From the NCBI GenBank assembly GCA_964627795.1, contig CAZVLF010000004.1, forward strand, positions 97,758 to 161,757: a stretch of DNA of 64,000 nucleotides, written 5' to 3'. Every line of letters begins with the position of its first letter. Position 1 is the first letter of the stretch. The position numbers and the translations under genes were made by a program. Below, piece after piece: positions 43,649 to 53,287 of the stretch. The DNA is from CANDYO01 sp964627795. Its GTDB lineage: Bacteria; Pseudomonadota; Alphaproteobacteria; Rickettsiales; CANDYO01. The notes under the pieces are model-generated. The model was not told the DNA's origin. It made no database searches and saw nothing but the letters and a program-made list of their open reading frames with translations.

Positions 43649-44491
43649 TTATTCACCTGTAGAAATATCAGGGGCATCAACTTGCTTCATTCCTACTGTA
43701 TGGTAACCAGAGTCTACATGCAGGACTTCCCCTGTAACTCCACTACCAAGATCGGAAAGTAATGCTAATGATGCTTTTCCAACATCCCAAATAGTAGTGT
43801 TTCTTCTTAATGGGGAGTTAAATTCGTTCCACTTTAAAATATATCTAAAATCACCTATTCCTGATGCAGCAAGAGTTTTTATTGGACCTGCTGAAATAGC
43901 ATTAATTCTAATATTATCTTTACCAAGATCATTTGCTAAATATTGAACACTTGTTTCAAGTGCTGCTTTTGCTATGCCCATAACATTATAATGCGGCATA
44001 TATTTTTCTGCACCATAATAAGATAAGGTAACCATAGAGCCACCATCTTTCATGTAAGGAGCTGCCATTCTCGCTAATTTTGTGAAAGAATAACAAGAGA
44101 CATTCATGGTGTTAAGAAAGTTATTTAGGCTTGTATCACAATATCTTCCTTTAAGCTCGTTTTTATCAGAGAAAGCAATCGCATGAACAAGAAAATCTAG
44201 TTTTCCCCATTTTTCTTCAATTTCTTTAAATAATTTTTCTAAGCTTTGATCATCAATCACATCACATGAAATAAGCAAACTACTTCCTAAAGATAAAGCT
44301 AAAGGTTCAGCTCTTTTCTTCATGATCTCACCCTGGTAAGTAATTGCTAATTCAGCGCCTTGTAGAGCGCAAGCTGCCGCAATTCCCCAAGCAATTGACT
44401 TATCATTGGCAAGGCCCATAATTAAACCTTTTTTACCCTTAAGTAAATTTCCTTGAGGTAAGTTATCTAAAATTTCTTGATCAAGATTCAT
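43649..44491 (-). CDS. fabI: Enoyl-[acyl-carrier-protein] reductase FabI (NADH)
   Basis: A 280-residue SDR-family FabI that reduces enoyl-ACP in the last step of each fatty-acid elongation cycle. Visible: nucleotide motif GLIMGLANDKSIAWGIA (22-38), HAIAFSDKNELKGRY (103-117), and the catalytic set Y158, Y168 and K175 in LSYYGAEKYMPHYNVMGIAKAALE, which aligns with E. coli Y146, Y156 and K163. The C-terminal segment GSGVTGEVLHVDSGYHTVGM is standard. Start ATG 44491. It is monocistronic on the minus strand. Confidence 0.96.
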   Translation of the reverse strand: MNLDQEILDNLPQGNLLKGKKGLIMGLANDKSIAWGIAAACALQGAELAITYQGEIMKKRAEPLALSLGSSLLISCDVIDDQSLEKLFKEIEEKWGKLDFLVHAIAFSDKNELKGRYCDTSLNNFLNTMNVSCYSFTKLARMAAPYMKDGGSMVTLSYYGAEKYMPHYNVMGIAKAALETSVQYLANDLGKDNIRINAISAGPIKTLAASGIGDFRYILKWNEFNSPLRRNTTIWDVGKASLALLSDLGSGVTGEVLHVDSGYHTVGMKQVDAPDISTGE

Positions 44492-44628
44492 AGATTTACC
44501 TATTATTGAAGTTAAACAAAATCAATCAAGTACCATATCAATTTTATATTTGTTTTGCAATAAAATGATTGAAATCCTATTTGTGAAATGAGATTATTTA
44601 GCAATATTTAAATTAAGGGTTTTATAGG

Positions 44629-45555
44629 GTGGAAAATTACCTTAGCAATAAAAAGAAATTAGATCAAAATAAACTTCTAAGATTTTCTTCTTACTTTACA
44701 GTTTTTGGAGTTAGTTTAATAATAATAGCAAAAGTTTATGGAACTTTTATCACAAGCTCAGCTACTATGCTTGCTAGCCTTATAGATTCTTTGCTTGATG
44801 TATGTGTTTCAATAATGAACTTAATAACTATTCATTATTCTCTTACACCGCCTGATCATGAGCATCGATTCGGTCATGGAAAAGCAGAAGACCTTGCAGT
44901 TTTTATCCAATCGAGCTTTTTTGGTATTTCAGGGCTATATCTTATATTCAATGCTATTGAGAGATTATATAATTTTCAAGATTACTCTTTAAATAATAGT
45001 AATGAAGGAATATTAATATTAATCTTTTCAATTACTATAACTTTAGCGATTGTAATTTTTCAAAGAGTTGCAATGAGTAAAGCTAAATCTAAAGTGATTG
45101 AAGCAGATTCTTTACATTATTTAACTGATTTCTTAACTAATATTTGTGCAATAATTGCCATTTTTTTTGCTTCATATTTTAAAATAAATTGGTTTGATAG
45201 TTTAGCTGCAATATTAATAGCATGTTATATTATTTTTAATGCAATAAAATTATTTAATAAGGCTTTTAAAAATCTTATGGATCATGAATTAGAAGATAGC
45301 GAAAAGCAACTAATTGTTGAATCTATTAGTTCTCATTCACAAGTTTTAGGGTTCCATGATTTGAAAACTAGGTATGCAGGTGTTAAGCCCTTTATTCAAT
45401 TTCACATTGAGCTTGACGAAAATATGACAATTAAGCAAGCTCATAAAATAGCTCATGAAATTGAAGAAAAAATTCTTCTAAAAATGCCAAATGCTGAGAT
45501 CCTCATTCACCAAGATCCAGCAGGTATTGAAGAGAAAGTGTTTTATAAAGATTAA
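44629..45555 (+). CDS. fieF: Cation diffusion facilitator (FieF/YiiP-like) metal exporter
   Basis: A 308-residue CDF transporter with six membrane helices. TM2 carries D53 and D57 (ASLIDSLLDV), TM5 carries the HYLTD pair (EADSLHYLTDF), together the D-D-H-D transport site of E. coli YiiP. PPDHEHRFGHGKAEDLA (75-90) is the TM2-TM3 binding loop, and the C-terminal cytoplasmic domain has FHIELDENMTIKQAHKIAHEIE. It exports Zn2+ or Fe2+ against protons; which one is not decidable here. The start is GTG 44629, with AAGGG at 44616-44620. tadA follows after 6 bases. Confidence 0.92.
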   Translation: MENYLSNKKKLDQNKLLRFSSYFTVFGVSLIIIAKVYGTFITSSATMLASLIDSLLDVCVSIMNLITIHYSLTPPDHEHRFGHGKAEDLAVFIQSSFFGISGLYLIFNAIERLYNFQDYSLNNSNEGILILIFSITITLAIVIFQRVAMSKAKSKVIEADSLHYLTDFLTNICAIIAIFFASYFKINWFDSLAAILIACYIIFNAIKLFNKAFKNLMDHELEDSEKQLIVESISSHSQVLGFHDLKTRYAGVKPFIQFHIELDENMTIKQAHKIAHEIEEKILLKMPNAEILIHQDPAGIEEKVFYKD

Positions 45556-45561
45556 ATAAAT

Positions 45562-45993
45562 ATGTTTAACCATTTTATGGATGAAGCTATTGAAATAGCA
45601 AAGAAAGGTGGTAAAAAAGGCGAAGTCCCGGTTGGCGCTTTAATTGTTGACAGGATAAGTGGAAAGATATTAGCCAAACAACATAATCTTATAGAATGTA
45701 GTAAAAATCCTCTTGCTCATGCTGAAGTACTTGCTATTAACCAAGCATGCGACTTTGTACAAGAGAAATTTCTCTACGGTAAAGATTTATATGTCACTTT
45801 GCAGCCTTGTACAATGTGTATGCATGCTATCATCTTATCAAAGATTTCAAGAGTGTATTTTGGTGCATATGATTATGAATCTCAACTTCAAATTTTTAAT
45901 CATAATTTTATTCCCGAAATCTATGGTGGAATCAAGGAAGATGAATGTAGTATCCTGCTTAAAAATTTCTTTATAGCAAGAAGAAAAGGGTAG
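45562..45993 (+). CDS. tadA: tRNA-specific adenosine(34) deaminase TadA
   Basis: A 143-residue zinc deaminase converting A34 of tRNA-Arg(ACG) to inosine. Zinc ligands are H53 (in HAE, with the proton-shuttling E55) and C83 and C86 in PCTMC. GEVPVGALIVD near the N-terminus is the TadA signature. It is 6 bases after the cation exporter gene on the same strand. A bidirectional terminator overlaps its last codons. Length and motifs are normal. Confidence 0.94.
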   Translation: MFNHFMDEAIEIAKKGGKKGEVPVGALIVDRISGKILAKQHNLIECSKNPLAHAEVLAINQACDFVQEKFLYGKDLYVTLQPCTMCMHAIILSKISRVYFGAYDYESQLQIFNHNFIPEIYGGIKEDECSILLKNFFIARRKG

Positions 45994-46012
45994 AGAAAAT
46001 TCTCTACCCTTT
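45985..46012 (+). terminator. Bidirectional terminator between tadA and the NACHT-like gene
   Basis: A perfect 12-bp stem pairs 45985-45996 (AAAGGGTAGAGA) with 46001-46012 (TCTCTACCCTTT), with a 4-base loop. T-rich sequence follows on each strand. The left arm overlaps the end of tadA; the right arm ends 6 bases before the stop codon of the minus-strand gene. Confidence 0.8.
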
Positions 46013-46018
46013 AAATCT

Positions 46019-49000
46019 TTAATTATCATTTTCTTCCCATTGTGGAATTATGTTTCCTATAAAATTCCCAGTCAATTTAGAAAAATAATGTGAGGTAGCC
46101 ATTGCAGGAATGCAAGCTTCGGCAATTATTATTTTACTTAAAATATTAGGTTGTGTTTGAGCAAAATTATAACATTCAATGGCAGTTGCTCCTGTTGCAA
46201 TTACTCCTGTTATATCACCCATAATATTATCTTTATTATAATTGTGGTGATAATAATTTATTGCTCCATTTAATCCTCCTTGGATGAGAGAATACCCAAC
46301 AGTATATGGAGATGCATACATAAATGGAAGATTAGTAACCAATGATATTATAGCATCTGATGTTATATAAGTAGAAGCTTTTAACCATTCTGGTAATTCA
46401 TACCCAAAAGAATTTATTAACTCATCTCTTTTAGCATAAAAAAGAGGTTTGCTAAAAAATACCAGACTTGATCCAAAAGTTGTTACAGGATTAATATTAT
46501 AATTATAAGAGAAAACCGCATTTCCAGCTGCATGTATAGCTGTAGAAAGATAATGTTTAACATTAAAAGTACTATTTTGTAATTCTAATGAATTGCAAAA
46601 TTTAGACCATTTACAGAATTGGCAGAAAAGATATTCAGCCTGATTCAAAACTGATGCTCCATTCATAATAATACCACCAATTATACCAGCATTATTTAAT
46701 GAAGCAGTAGGGTATAAATAGCTTATTTGTGGAATTTTCTCTTGGTTCTCTTCGTGATTTCCTATTGGTGTGTAAAAAGATAATTTTTCCCTAGGCGATT
46801 GATTTTCCATAAAATCAAAATCATAATCTATTTCTACTGCTGGAATGATTGCCCGAATATCATATGATTGTTCTTCGTTAGAACTGGACCTTAAAAGCTG
46901 GGTTTGTATGTAAAAACTATCACTACTATGAACATCCTTAATGCCTAGAGTAGGAGAAAAATTATCAATAGACTTAGAAGGTGAATCAAATGAGCTAGCT
47001 TTTAACAATTCTCCAGGTTGGTTAACAAATATTTTTTGAGGTTCTAAATAACCAGCATTTAAAAAATTTTCAATACTTAAGAAATTAGAGTTCAAATCAG
47101 TAGAAGGAGTAAACTTCTCAGAAGAAAAGAAAGCGATTAAAATATCAACTAATGCCCGTGCATCTTCTCTAGCTTTAATTTTAATGTCATTAACTTTAGA
47201 AGGTAGCTCAATACTAATAACAGCTTCTATAAGAAAAGATTGAGGGTCTTGAGCAAGATTAAAGACAGATTTCGTGAAATCAGAAATAGAGTTTTGTTTT
47301 AATTTAGCTTCAACTAAACCTCGGTTTGCAACTAGTGTTGCTATTTCATCTGCTAAAGTTGCCATTTCATTGCAATCTATAGCTAAATTAGCAATTCGTT
47401 CTACTAATTTTTCCTGAGAAGCTCTATCAACAGCGTTCAAGATTTTGCCTAAAATATCTACACCTGCTCCGGCTAGTGGGACATGAGGAGAGATAAATTC
47501 AAAAAAAGAACCTAAATATCCAATCATTCCTTTTCTAACATTTTCTACCATACCTGTTTGAGCATGAACTACTTTAGCAGCTAGGTATATTTCATTAAGA
47601 GATCTTCTTACAGTTAAATATAAGTTTTCACTATATTCATCAAAAATCAAAGATTTAGGTTTATTTGCAAGAGAGATATAACTAATAGTTTCTTCAATAA
47701 GTTTTTGGTTGGCCCCAAATGCTTTTAAATTATTTTCTAATTCTTGATAATTTTGTTCTAATTTCAAAACTCTTTCTTCAAGGCTTGAATATTGGGTAAG
47801 GGTGTTATAAGAAATTAATTTTCTATCCCAATTATGTTTTAGTTTTAAAAAAACATTTTCAGTCAGTTGAGCGCTATTATGGTAATCACAAATTGAGCCT
47901 AAAAATTCAAGCTTTTCTTGTTCATCAATAATTATACTCTTAAATTTATATTCTACTCCTTCTCCTGACTTTCCAAAAATCTTGGTTAGGTGATCTTTAT
48001 CTTGACTAGAGTAATAGTTACTAATTTGACTGTTGTCAGAAAAAGAGATTTTTCGATAAATAGAATGACCAAAATGATTTTTTTCTTCGATCAATATAAA
48101 TTTTGACATTAAATTGGTTTTATCAAGAATAGGGGTAATGATACTTAGTCTAATTTGATCGGTAGTCAATGAGCCAAGATATTTTTCAGTAAAACTTTCT
48201 GTATCATATCCATGTTTAACTAGCTTTAAAGGAGAATTTTTTAAAGCTTTTACAATTTTATTAATTATAGAATTAATTGTATCAGGCGTTTTATTAAAAG
48301 TATAAATTTTTTCTCCTACAGTTAATGTTTTTTGTGTGATTGATAAAGTAAGATCATTTGAAATAATAAATTCTATAAAAGAATCAAGATTTTCTTCTAT
48401 ATCGTCAATATTAGTAAAAGGGTTGTTAACCTCTCTCGAGTTAGAAAGAAGCAAAGAATGGTCTATTAATGGAATTATCTTTGATGCAAGTTTTATTTGA
48501 TAAGGACAGGTATCATGAGAATTAATTACATATTTTATAAAATTAGAGTCTACTCCCATTTTTTTAATAATTTCGCCATAAACTAGATGAATTGTAGAAG
48601 AAAATGTATTTAGATAAGTTAGAAGCATAGACATAGCTGTTGCTGGTTTATAAGGATGATGGCTATCAAGCTTAGAAAAATAATTATCAACTAAGCTTTT
48701 TTCTGAATGGATAGAATTCTCCTCAGCGTAAGAAGCTATGATACTATCAAAATTCTGTTCTATTAAAATTACCTGTTCAGTAAGGCTACTTAAAATTAAG
48801 TTAGCTTGCTTTAATAACTCATTTAAAGTTGATCTTGGGGAATGAGAAAGCGTTTCTAAGTATTTTAAGAAATCTTGTTGCTGATCGGTTGTAAGTAATT
48901 GATAGAGATTTTTTATTTTTTCCATTGCTAAAAGTTTTCTTTTAAGAACGGGTGTAGTTGTAAGAGTTAAGAATAAGTAATTATAAGTTTTTAACCTATC

Positions 49001-51868
49001 ATCAATTGAGCCCTCGGCAAATAAATCTGCTAATAAAGATATAATATCGTCATTTGAGTGCTTTCCTTCACTAGAGTTAATTATATAGTCTATAAGCAAA
49101 GATTTCTCTTCCTGACCAAACTTTGTATAAGTTTTTTCAACAACTTTTAGAAAAGCTGAACTTACTTTTGATGCTTGATTATTCTTAACTAACTCAAGTA
49201 GTTTATTACAATAACTTTTAATTCTTTCCATTGAGATTTGTTCTTTAGATATAATATCTGCAATAGCTTGAAATGTTATAATCTTTTTATCTTCAACAGT
49301 AGTTGAGTCAAGAAAGGCATTTAAAGAAGTAAAAATTTCATCATCTTTATAATTATAAATTGAAGCTAACCCTTTAATAGCTGATGAGTAAATATCATAA
49401 TTAGGATGATTTATTTTTTCTAAAAAAAATCTATATATTTCTTCTTTTTTTGAAGAATAAAAAAAATTTTTTGCCATTAGATAAATAATTTTGCTTTTTG
49501 CTCCAAAGTTTCTAGGTGTAGAAGGTCCAAATATAATAAGCATAGATGGATTTCTAAGGCTTTTATATTTATCTAGAGCGGAAGAAGCAATAATATCAAG
49601 AGAAGGTTCGCTTGAAAAATCTGAAAAGAAGTCTAGCTTTTTTAATAGATAAAGAAGCTCTTGTTCGTTGGTTTTGCTATTAAAATTATCTATAAATTTA
49701 GTTATAAGTTCTTTTTCGGATTCTCCCATAGAAATTAAAGTATTGGCCAACTCTTTAAAGATAATAAAGGTCAGGTGATTATTATTTAAAATTTGTTCGA
49801 AGAAAAAAGAAAAAATACTGTCTTTAAATGAATTTATATGAGCTATATCTTTAAGGCTATTAATACAGGCAAGCTGAATCATATTATCTTTTGAGTCAAT
49901 AAACTTATTTTTTAAAATATCAATAGTTTTTTTAGTAGGAAATCTATTTAATGATTCAATAGCAATAAGCGATATTACAAGTTTTTCATCATCAATTTTC
50001 TTATATATTGCTTCTAAAGTTTTTTTACTCCAATCTATTTCTCTTAATACTTTAATTGCTTTTTGGACAATTAAAGGATCTGAGTTTTCTGTTTCTACAA
50101 TCAACCTTGAGATTATATTCTTATGGCTATCACTATAAGAGCTTAATCTTAGAGTTTTCATAGCAGTTAAGATACCGTGTTTATTTCCGCTTGATATAAT
50201 TTCAAGTAATTTATTTGTTACTGTTGATGTTAGATATCCACTACTAATAATAACGTGTTTCCATTTAAAAATATTAGAAGTTATTTTTACATCAATTTTT
50301 TCAATGAAAGATTCTAATTGTTCAATCTTCTCATAATTTTTAATGCTAGCAATCAAATGCATTAATACTTGAATTTGTTTATTATCTGTAAACTTTAACA
50401 TCTCCACATTACTTGAAATAGCGCTATTTAAAATACTTAATATGCCATCTATCTTCGCTTCCTCTTTTTTTTCTAATGAAACCAGGTTTGCAGCAAACTT
50501 AATTATCTCAAGATAAAGTGGATTATATGCATGTTGCGAAATGAAAGATTGCGCTTCTTCTTGTAGGTTTTTTTCTTTACTTAAAACTAAATTTGTAAGG
50601 TAAGATCCAGCTAAAAATAACTGTAAATCTGGATCAGTAAAACCAATATGTTCCTGATAGTTGTTAGTATAGGGTAAAGATAAAAAGTTAGATAAAATAA
50701 GTGAGCTAAAAACAATTTCTGAATCAGCCTTTGTTCTTGTATATTTACTAATTATTTCTAGAACCTCTTGCTTACTTAAAGGATATTTATTTTCCTGATA
50801 AAAATATGTTTCTGCCATATTTGGTTCTAAATTAGAATATAAAGAAGGTTTAATTTGAAAAATCTCAGTGTTAGCATTTAGGATACCCTTGAAAGCAATT
50901 TCTTTAAATATTTCAAGGAGATTCTCAGAAAAATTAAGCTTAGTAGATACTTCCTCTAAAGGATATAAAAGGGAGTAACTTAAATGATTTAATATATCTG
51001 CTGAAGTAACAGATCCTTGCTCTAATTGCCATTTTTTCATAATAATATGAAGATATTTAGGATGATGTGCTAATGTTGATATCAATTTATTATCATTTAA
51101 AAACTTTAAAAATTTATTTTGTAAAACCTCATTTTCAATAAAATTATGTACAGTTTTTTTGATATCAAGATATAGATAGCCTTCATTTTTAACAATTATG
51201 TGAGGTCGAAAAAATTTATTAATAAGATCTAAACTTGAGTTTTTTCCTAATAAAAGTACATTTTGTTGGCTTAAAAATGACCATAAACGCTCATATTCAG
51301 GGTCTTTTAAATAAGGAAGGAATTTGTCAAAATTTTCGAGGATAAATAAAGGTTTTTTATCTTTATTTTCCAAAATAGATTTAAAATCTTCTTTTCTTAA
51401 ACCTTCAATTTTTAGAAAATGGGCAATAAGTGATTCTTTATCTTTTAGATTCTTAAGACTTTCTTTTGTAGAGCTTAAAATTTCTTGGATATCAATATTT
51501 AAAGCGCAGCTAAAATGATTAGACCATAAAGTTTGATGAGAAATTTTATAAGTTATATATTGAGATAACATGTTATTGTCATCAATTAACATCATCTTTA
51601 TAGGTTTCCTTTTAAGGTCATAACGCATAAAAAGGTTATCAAGTTCAATAAAATTATCAGACAAAGACAAAGAATTTTGAGGAGAATAAGAATCTTGTCT
51701 AACTAAAGTGGCAGGTAGTAAGGTTATTTCACTTGAAGTAATCCTAAGCCGGGGAAGAATAAATTTTTCAAGTAATTGTGGATCATGTGTACTAAAACCT
51801 CCGATATATTTTTCCTTGTAGTAATCTCTTACTTCTTTATCTGAGGTGGGATTAAATATTCTACGCAT
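46019..51868 (-). CDS. Giant NACHT-like/HEAT-repeat protein (1949 residues) with degenerate P-loop
   Basis: The largest gene in the window, uninterrupted. Residues 1-80 begin with a charged segment (TSDKEVRDYYKEKYIGGF). Residues 88-130 resemble the start of a NACHT NTPase (KPIKMMLIDDNNMLSQYITYK, where functional proteins have GxxGxGKS before a similar xxQYIxYK helix), so the Walker A is lost. Residues 172-184 (KPLFILENFDKFL) match a Walker B-like strand. About 480-1130 is an alpha-solenoid with HEAT-like units (VQKAIKVLREIDW; LVISLIAIESLNRFP; MIQLACINSLKDIA). A coiled coil lies near 1355-1380 (LEERVLKLEQNYQELENNL), an amphipathic region near 1463 (PHVPLAGAGVDILGKIL), and about five hydrophobic helices at 1715-1940. 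Function unknown: host-directed effector or defence-type protein are both possible. Confidence 0.6.
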   Translation of the reverse strand: MRRIFNPTSDKEVRDYYKEKYIGGFSTHDPQLLEKFILPRLRITSSEITLLPATLVRQDSYSPQNSLSLSDNFIELDNLFMRYDLKRKPIKMMLIDDNNMLSQYITYKISHQTLWSNHFSCALNIDIQEILSSTKESLKNLKDKESLIAHFLKIEGLRKEDFKSILENKDKKPLFILENFDKFLPYLKDPEYERLWSFLSQQNVLLLGKNSSLDLINKFFRPHIIVKNEGYLYLDIKKTVHNFIENEVLQNKFLKFLNDNKLISTLAHHPKYLHIIMKKWQLEQGSVTSADILNHLSYSLLYPLEEVSTKLNFSENLLEIFKEIAFKGILNANTEIFQIKPSLYSNLEPNMAETYFYQENKYPLSKQEVLEIISKYTRTKADSEIVFSSLILSNFLSLPYTNNYQEHIGFTDPDLQLFLAGSYLTNLVLSKEKNLQEEAQSFISQHAYNPLYLEIIKFAANLVSLEKKEEAKIDGILSILNSAISSNVEMLKFTDNKQIQVLMHLIASIKNYEKIEQLESFIEKIDVKITSNIFKWKHVIISSGYLTSTVTNKLLEIISSGNKHGILTAMKTLRLSSYSDSHKNIISRLIVETENSDPLIVQKAIKVLREIDWSKKTLEAIYKKIDDEKLVISLIAIESLNRFPTKKTIDILKNKFIDSKDNMIQLACINSLKDIAHINSFKDSIFSFFFEQILNNNHLTFIIFKELANTLISMGESEKELITKFIDNFNSKTNEQELLYLLKKLDFFSDFSSEPSLDIIASSALDKYKSLRNPSMLIIFGPSTPRNFGAKSKIIYLMAKNFFYSSKKEEIYRFFLEKINHPNYDIYSSAIKGLASIYNYKDDEIFTSLNAFLDSTTVEDKKIITFQAIADIISKEQISMERIKSYCNKLLELVKNNQASKVSSAFLKVVEKTYTKFGQEEKSLLIDYIINSSEGKHSNDDIISLLADLFAEGSIDDRLKTYNYLFLTLTTTPVLKRKLLAMEKIKNLYQLLTTDQQQDFLKYLETLSHSPRSTLNELLKQANLILSSLTEQVILIEQNFDSIIASYAEENSIHSEKSLVDNYFSKLDSHHPYKPATAMSMLLTYLNTFSSTIHLVYGEIIKKMGVDSNFIKYVINSHDTCPYQIKLASKIIPLIDHSLLLSNSREVNNPFTNIDDIEENLDSFIEFIISNDLTLSITQKTLTVGEKIYTFNKTPDTINSIINKIVKALKNSPLKLVKHGYDTESFTEKYLGSLTTDQIRLSIITPILDKTNLMSKFILIEEKNHFGHSIYRKISFSDNSQISNYYSSQDKDHLTKIFGKSGEGVEYKFKSIIIDEQEKLEFLGSICDYHNSAQLTENVFLKLKHNWDRKLISYNTLTQYSSLEERVLKLEQNYQELENNLKAFGANQKLIEETISYISLANKPKSLIFDEYSENLYLTVRRSLNEIYLAAKVVHAQTGMVENVRKGMIGYLGSFFEFISPHVPLAGAGVDILGKILNAVDRASQEKLVERIANLAIDCNEMATLADEIATLVANRGLVEAKLKQNSISDFTKSVFNLAQDPQSFLIEAVISIELPSKVNDIKIKAREDARALVDILIAFFSSEKFTPSTDLNSNFLSIENFLNAGYLEPQKIFVNQPGELLKASSFDSPSKSIDNFSPTLGIKDVHSSDSFYIQTQLLRSSSNEEQSYDIRAIIPAVEIDYDFDFMENQSPREKLSFYTPIGNHEENQEKIPQISYLYPTASLNNAGIIGGIIMNGASVLNQAEYLFCQFCKWSKFCNSLELQNSTFNVKHYLSTAIHAAGNAVFSYNYNINPVTTFGSSLVFFSKPLFYAKRDELINSFGYELPEWLKASTYITSDAIISLVTNLPFMYASPYTVGYSLIQGGLNGAINYYHHNYNKDNIMGDITGVIATGATAIECYNFAQTQPNILSKIIIAEACIPAMATSHYFSKLTGNFIGNIIPQWEENDN

Positions 51869-52031
51869 GTTAGCCTCCTTAATAATTTAAGGGATAAAAA
51901 TCTATTACAAAAAACTAATTTTTGTTTAAGAAATTTACCCTAACTTTATGGTGTTTTTAGAATGCTCCTATTTAAGGCTAGCAGGCATGAGTTAAGAAAA
52001 GGTTAATAAAAATATTTTTTTGCTATAAGAT

Positions 52032-53144
52032 TTATTTTTTAACGTTAGTATCTATTTCTAACATAAGAATTCCTTTAGGAGGTATGTTAGCATTTTTAGG
52101 CAAGAAATTTATTATCTGATTATAAATAGAACTTGCAGGAAACATGATTAATCTTTTAGATCGGCTTGTTATAAGATCAAAGCCTAAGTTCATTGAAGGA
52201 GGGACTTGATTGCTTCCAATAATAATATTTGCAGGTTGTTTAAGGTTAGATTGAGCTATAATTTTCTCATTACTATCATAAAGCTTATAATGGAAATAAA
52301 CTCTCTCGCCACAAAGCAAATAAATACCGTCTTTTTCTTTCTTATCTTGAAGAACCTTAACTGAACTTGCTATTTTATCAATTGCATAATTTGCATTAAG
52401 AACTTCAATATCAATTGTAATAAATTCATTATTTCCTACCAAGTTTTTAGAAAATTCTTCTTTGGTATAAGCATATTTAGGTAAAGTTATAAGCCTTCTT
52501 TGACCTCCTTTTTTCATCCCAATTGTAGCAAATTCAATTCCTTGTATCACATCGTTGTTACCAACTTGAAAAGTTCTAGGTTTATTATTTAGTCTTGTAT
52601 TTTCAATAACTTGTCCATTTACCAGTCTAGTAGTAAAATGAGCAGTTACTTTATCACCACATTTAATCTCACTTCCTTCGCCTTCTAAAATGCTTACTAC
52701 TGAATTGTTATTGTAAGGATTGAAAGTAGGTTTTTCTTCTTCGTGTGTTGCGCGTGGATTAGTTAATAATTTTTCTAATAAGTCTTGTCCTTGCTTGGTA
52801 TGAAGGGCTTTATACACAAAATTAAGGATTTTATTTTGAACATTATGCATAGAGTTTTGTTTAGGTAGAGTGGAAGGATTGCTATAAGTGAATGAGTCAA
52901 AGCTATTCTCATTAAGGTTAGAGGTGGATTCTTCTTTAATAAGTGGATTTTCTTTATTTGCAACTATTCTATTATCATTATCTTCAGTTAAAGTTTTTAT
53001 CTGTTGTTTGATTTTCTCAGTTATTTCTTTAGTTTTAGGAGATAATTCTTCGTGTTTGAGTGGGTTAATAAATTTGCCCGGAGAAAGCAGAATGGAGTAT
53101 ATCATAAAAAATGCAAAGATTACAGTTGCCCACTTACTAAACAT
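52032..53144 (-). CDS. Membrane-anchored protein with tandem FKBP-type PPIase domains
   Basis: A 370-residue protein with an N-terminal membrane anchor or uncleaved signal (residues 5-22), a low-complexity linker rich in Asn, Glu and Ser (about 30-150), and an FKBP domain (about 150-260: GDKVTAHFTTRLVNGQVIENT, VIQGIEFATIGMKKGGQRRLITLP). A second, degenerate FKBP-like domain follows (about 275-368: GERVYFHYKLYDSNEKIIAQSN, SMNLGFDLITSRSKRLIMFP). The first domain retains V-I-Q-G and the GxRR strand; the second has lost most active-site aromatics. It is probably a periplasmic folding factor. It lies 163 bases upstream of the giant NACHT-like gene on the same strand. Confidence 0.8.
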   Translation of the reverse strand: MFSKWATVIFAFFMIYSILLSPGKFINPLKHEELSPKTKEITEKIKQQIKTLTEDNDNRIVANKENPLIKEESTSNLNENSFDSFTYSNPSTLPKQNSMHNVQNKILNFVYKALHTKQGQDLLEKLLTNPRATHEEEKPTFNPYNNNSVVSILEGEGSEIKCGDKVTAHFTTRLVNGQVIENTRLNNKPRTFQVGNNDVIQGIEFATIGMKKGGQRRLITLPKYAYTKEEFSKNLVGNNEFITIDIEVLNANYAIDKIASSVKVLQDKKEKDGIYLLCGERVYFHYKLYDSNEKIIAQSNLKQPANIIIGSNQVPPSMNLGFDLITSRSKRLIMFPASSIYNQIINFLPKNANIPPKGILMLEIDTNVKK

Positions 53145-53287
53145 TGTTGTTCCTAAAAAATAGATTAAATAATAGTGGAATAATTATAGCAAAATAAAAT
53201 AAAAAATCTAAATTTACTTGCAGCTTGCAAAATAGAATCTTATTAGATATTCTCGTTTAAAAAAATTAATGATTAAGATAATTTGTT

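Noticed and set aside
45713..45976. A second plus-strand frame inside tadA
   Set aside because: It is a shadow in another frame of a well-supported zinc deaminase gene.
46019..51868. The giant gene as a fusion artefact or pseudogene
   Set aside because: The frame is open for 1949 codons with consistent composition, a clear start and a terminator just after the stop.
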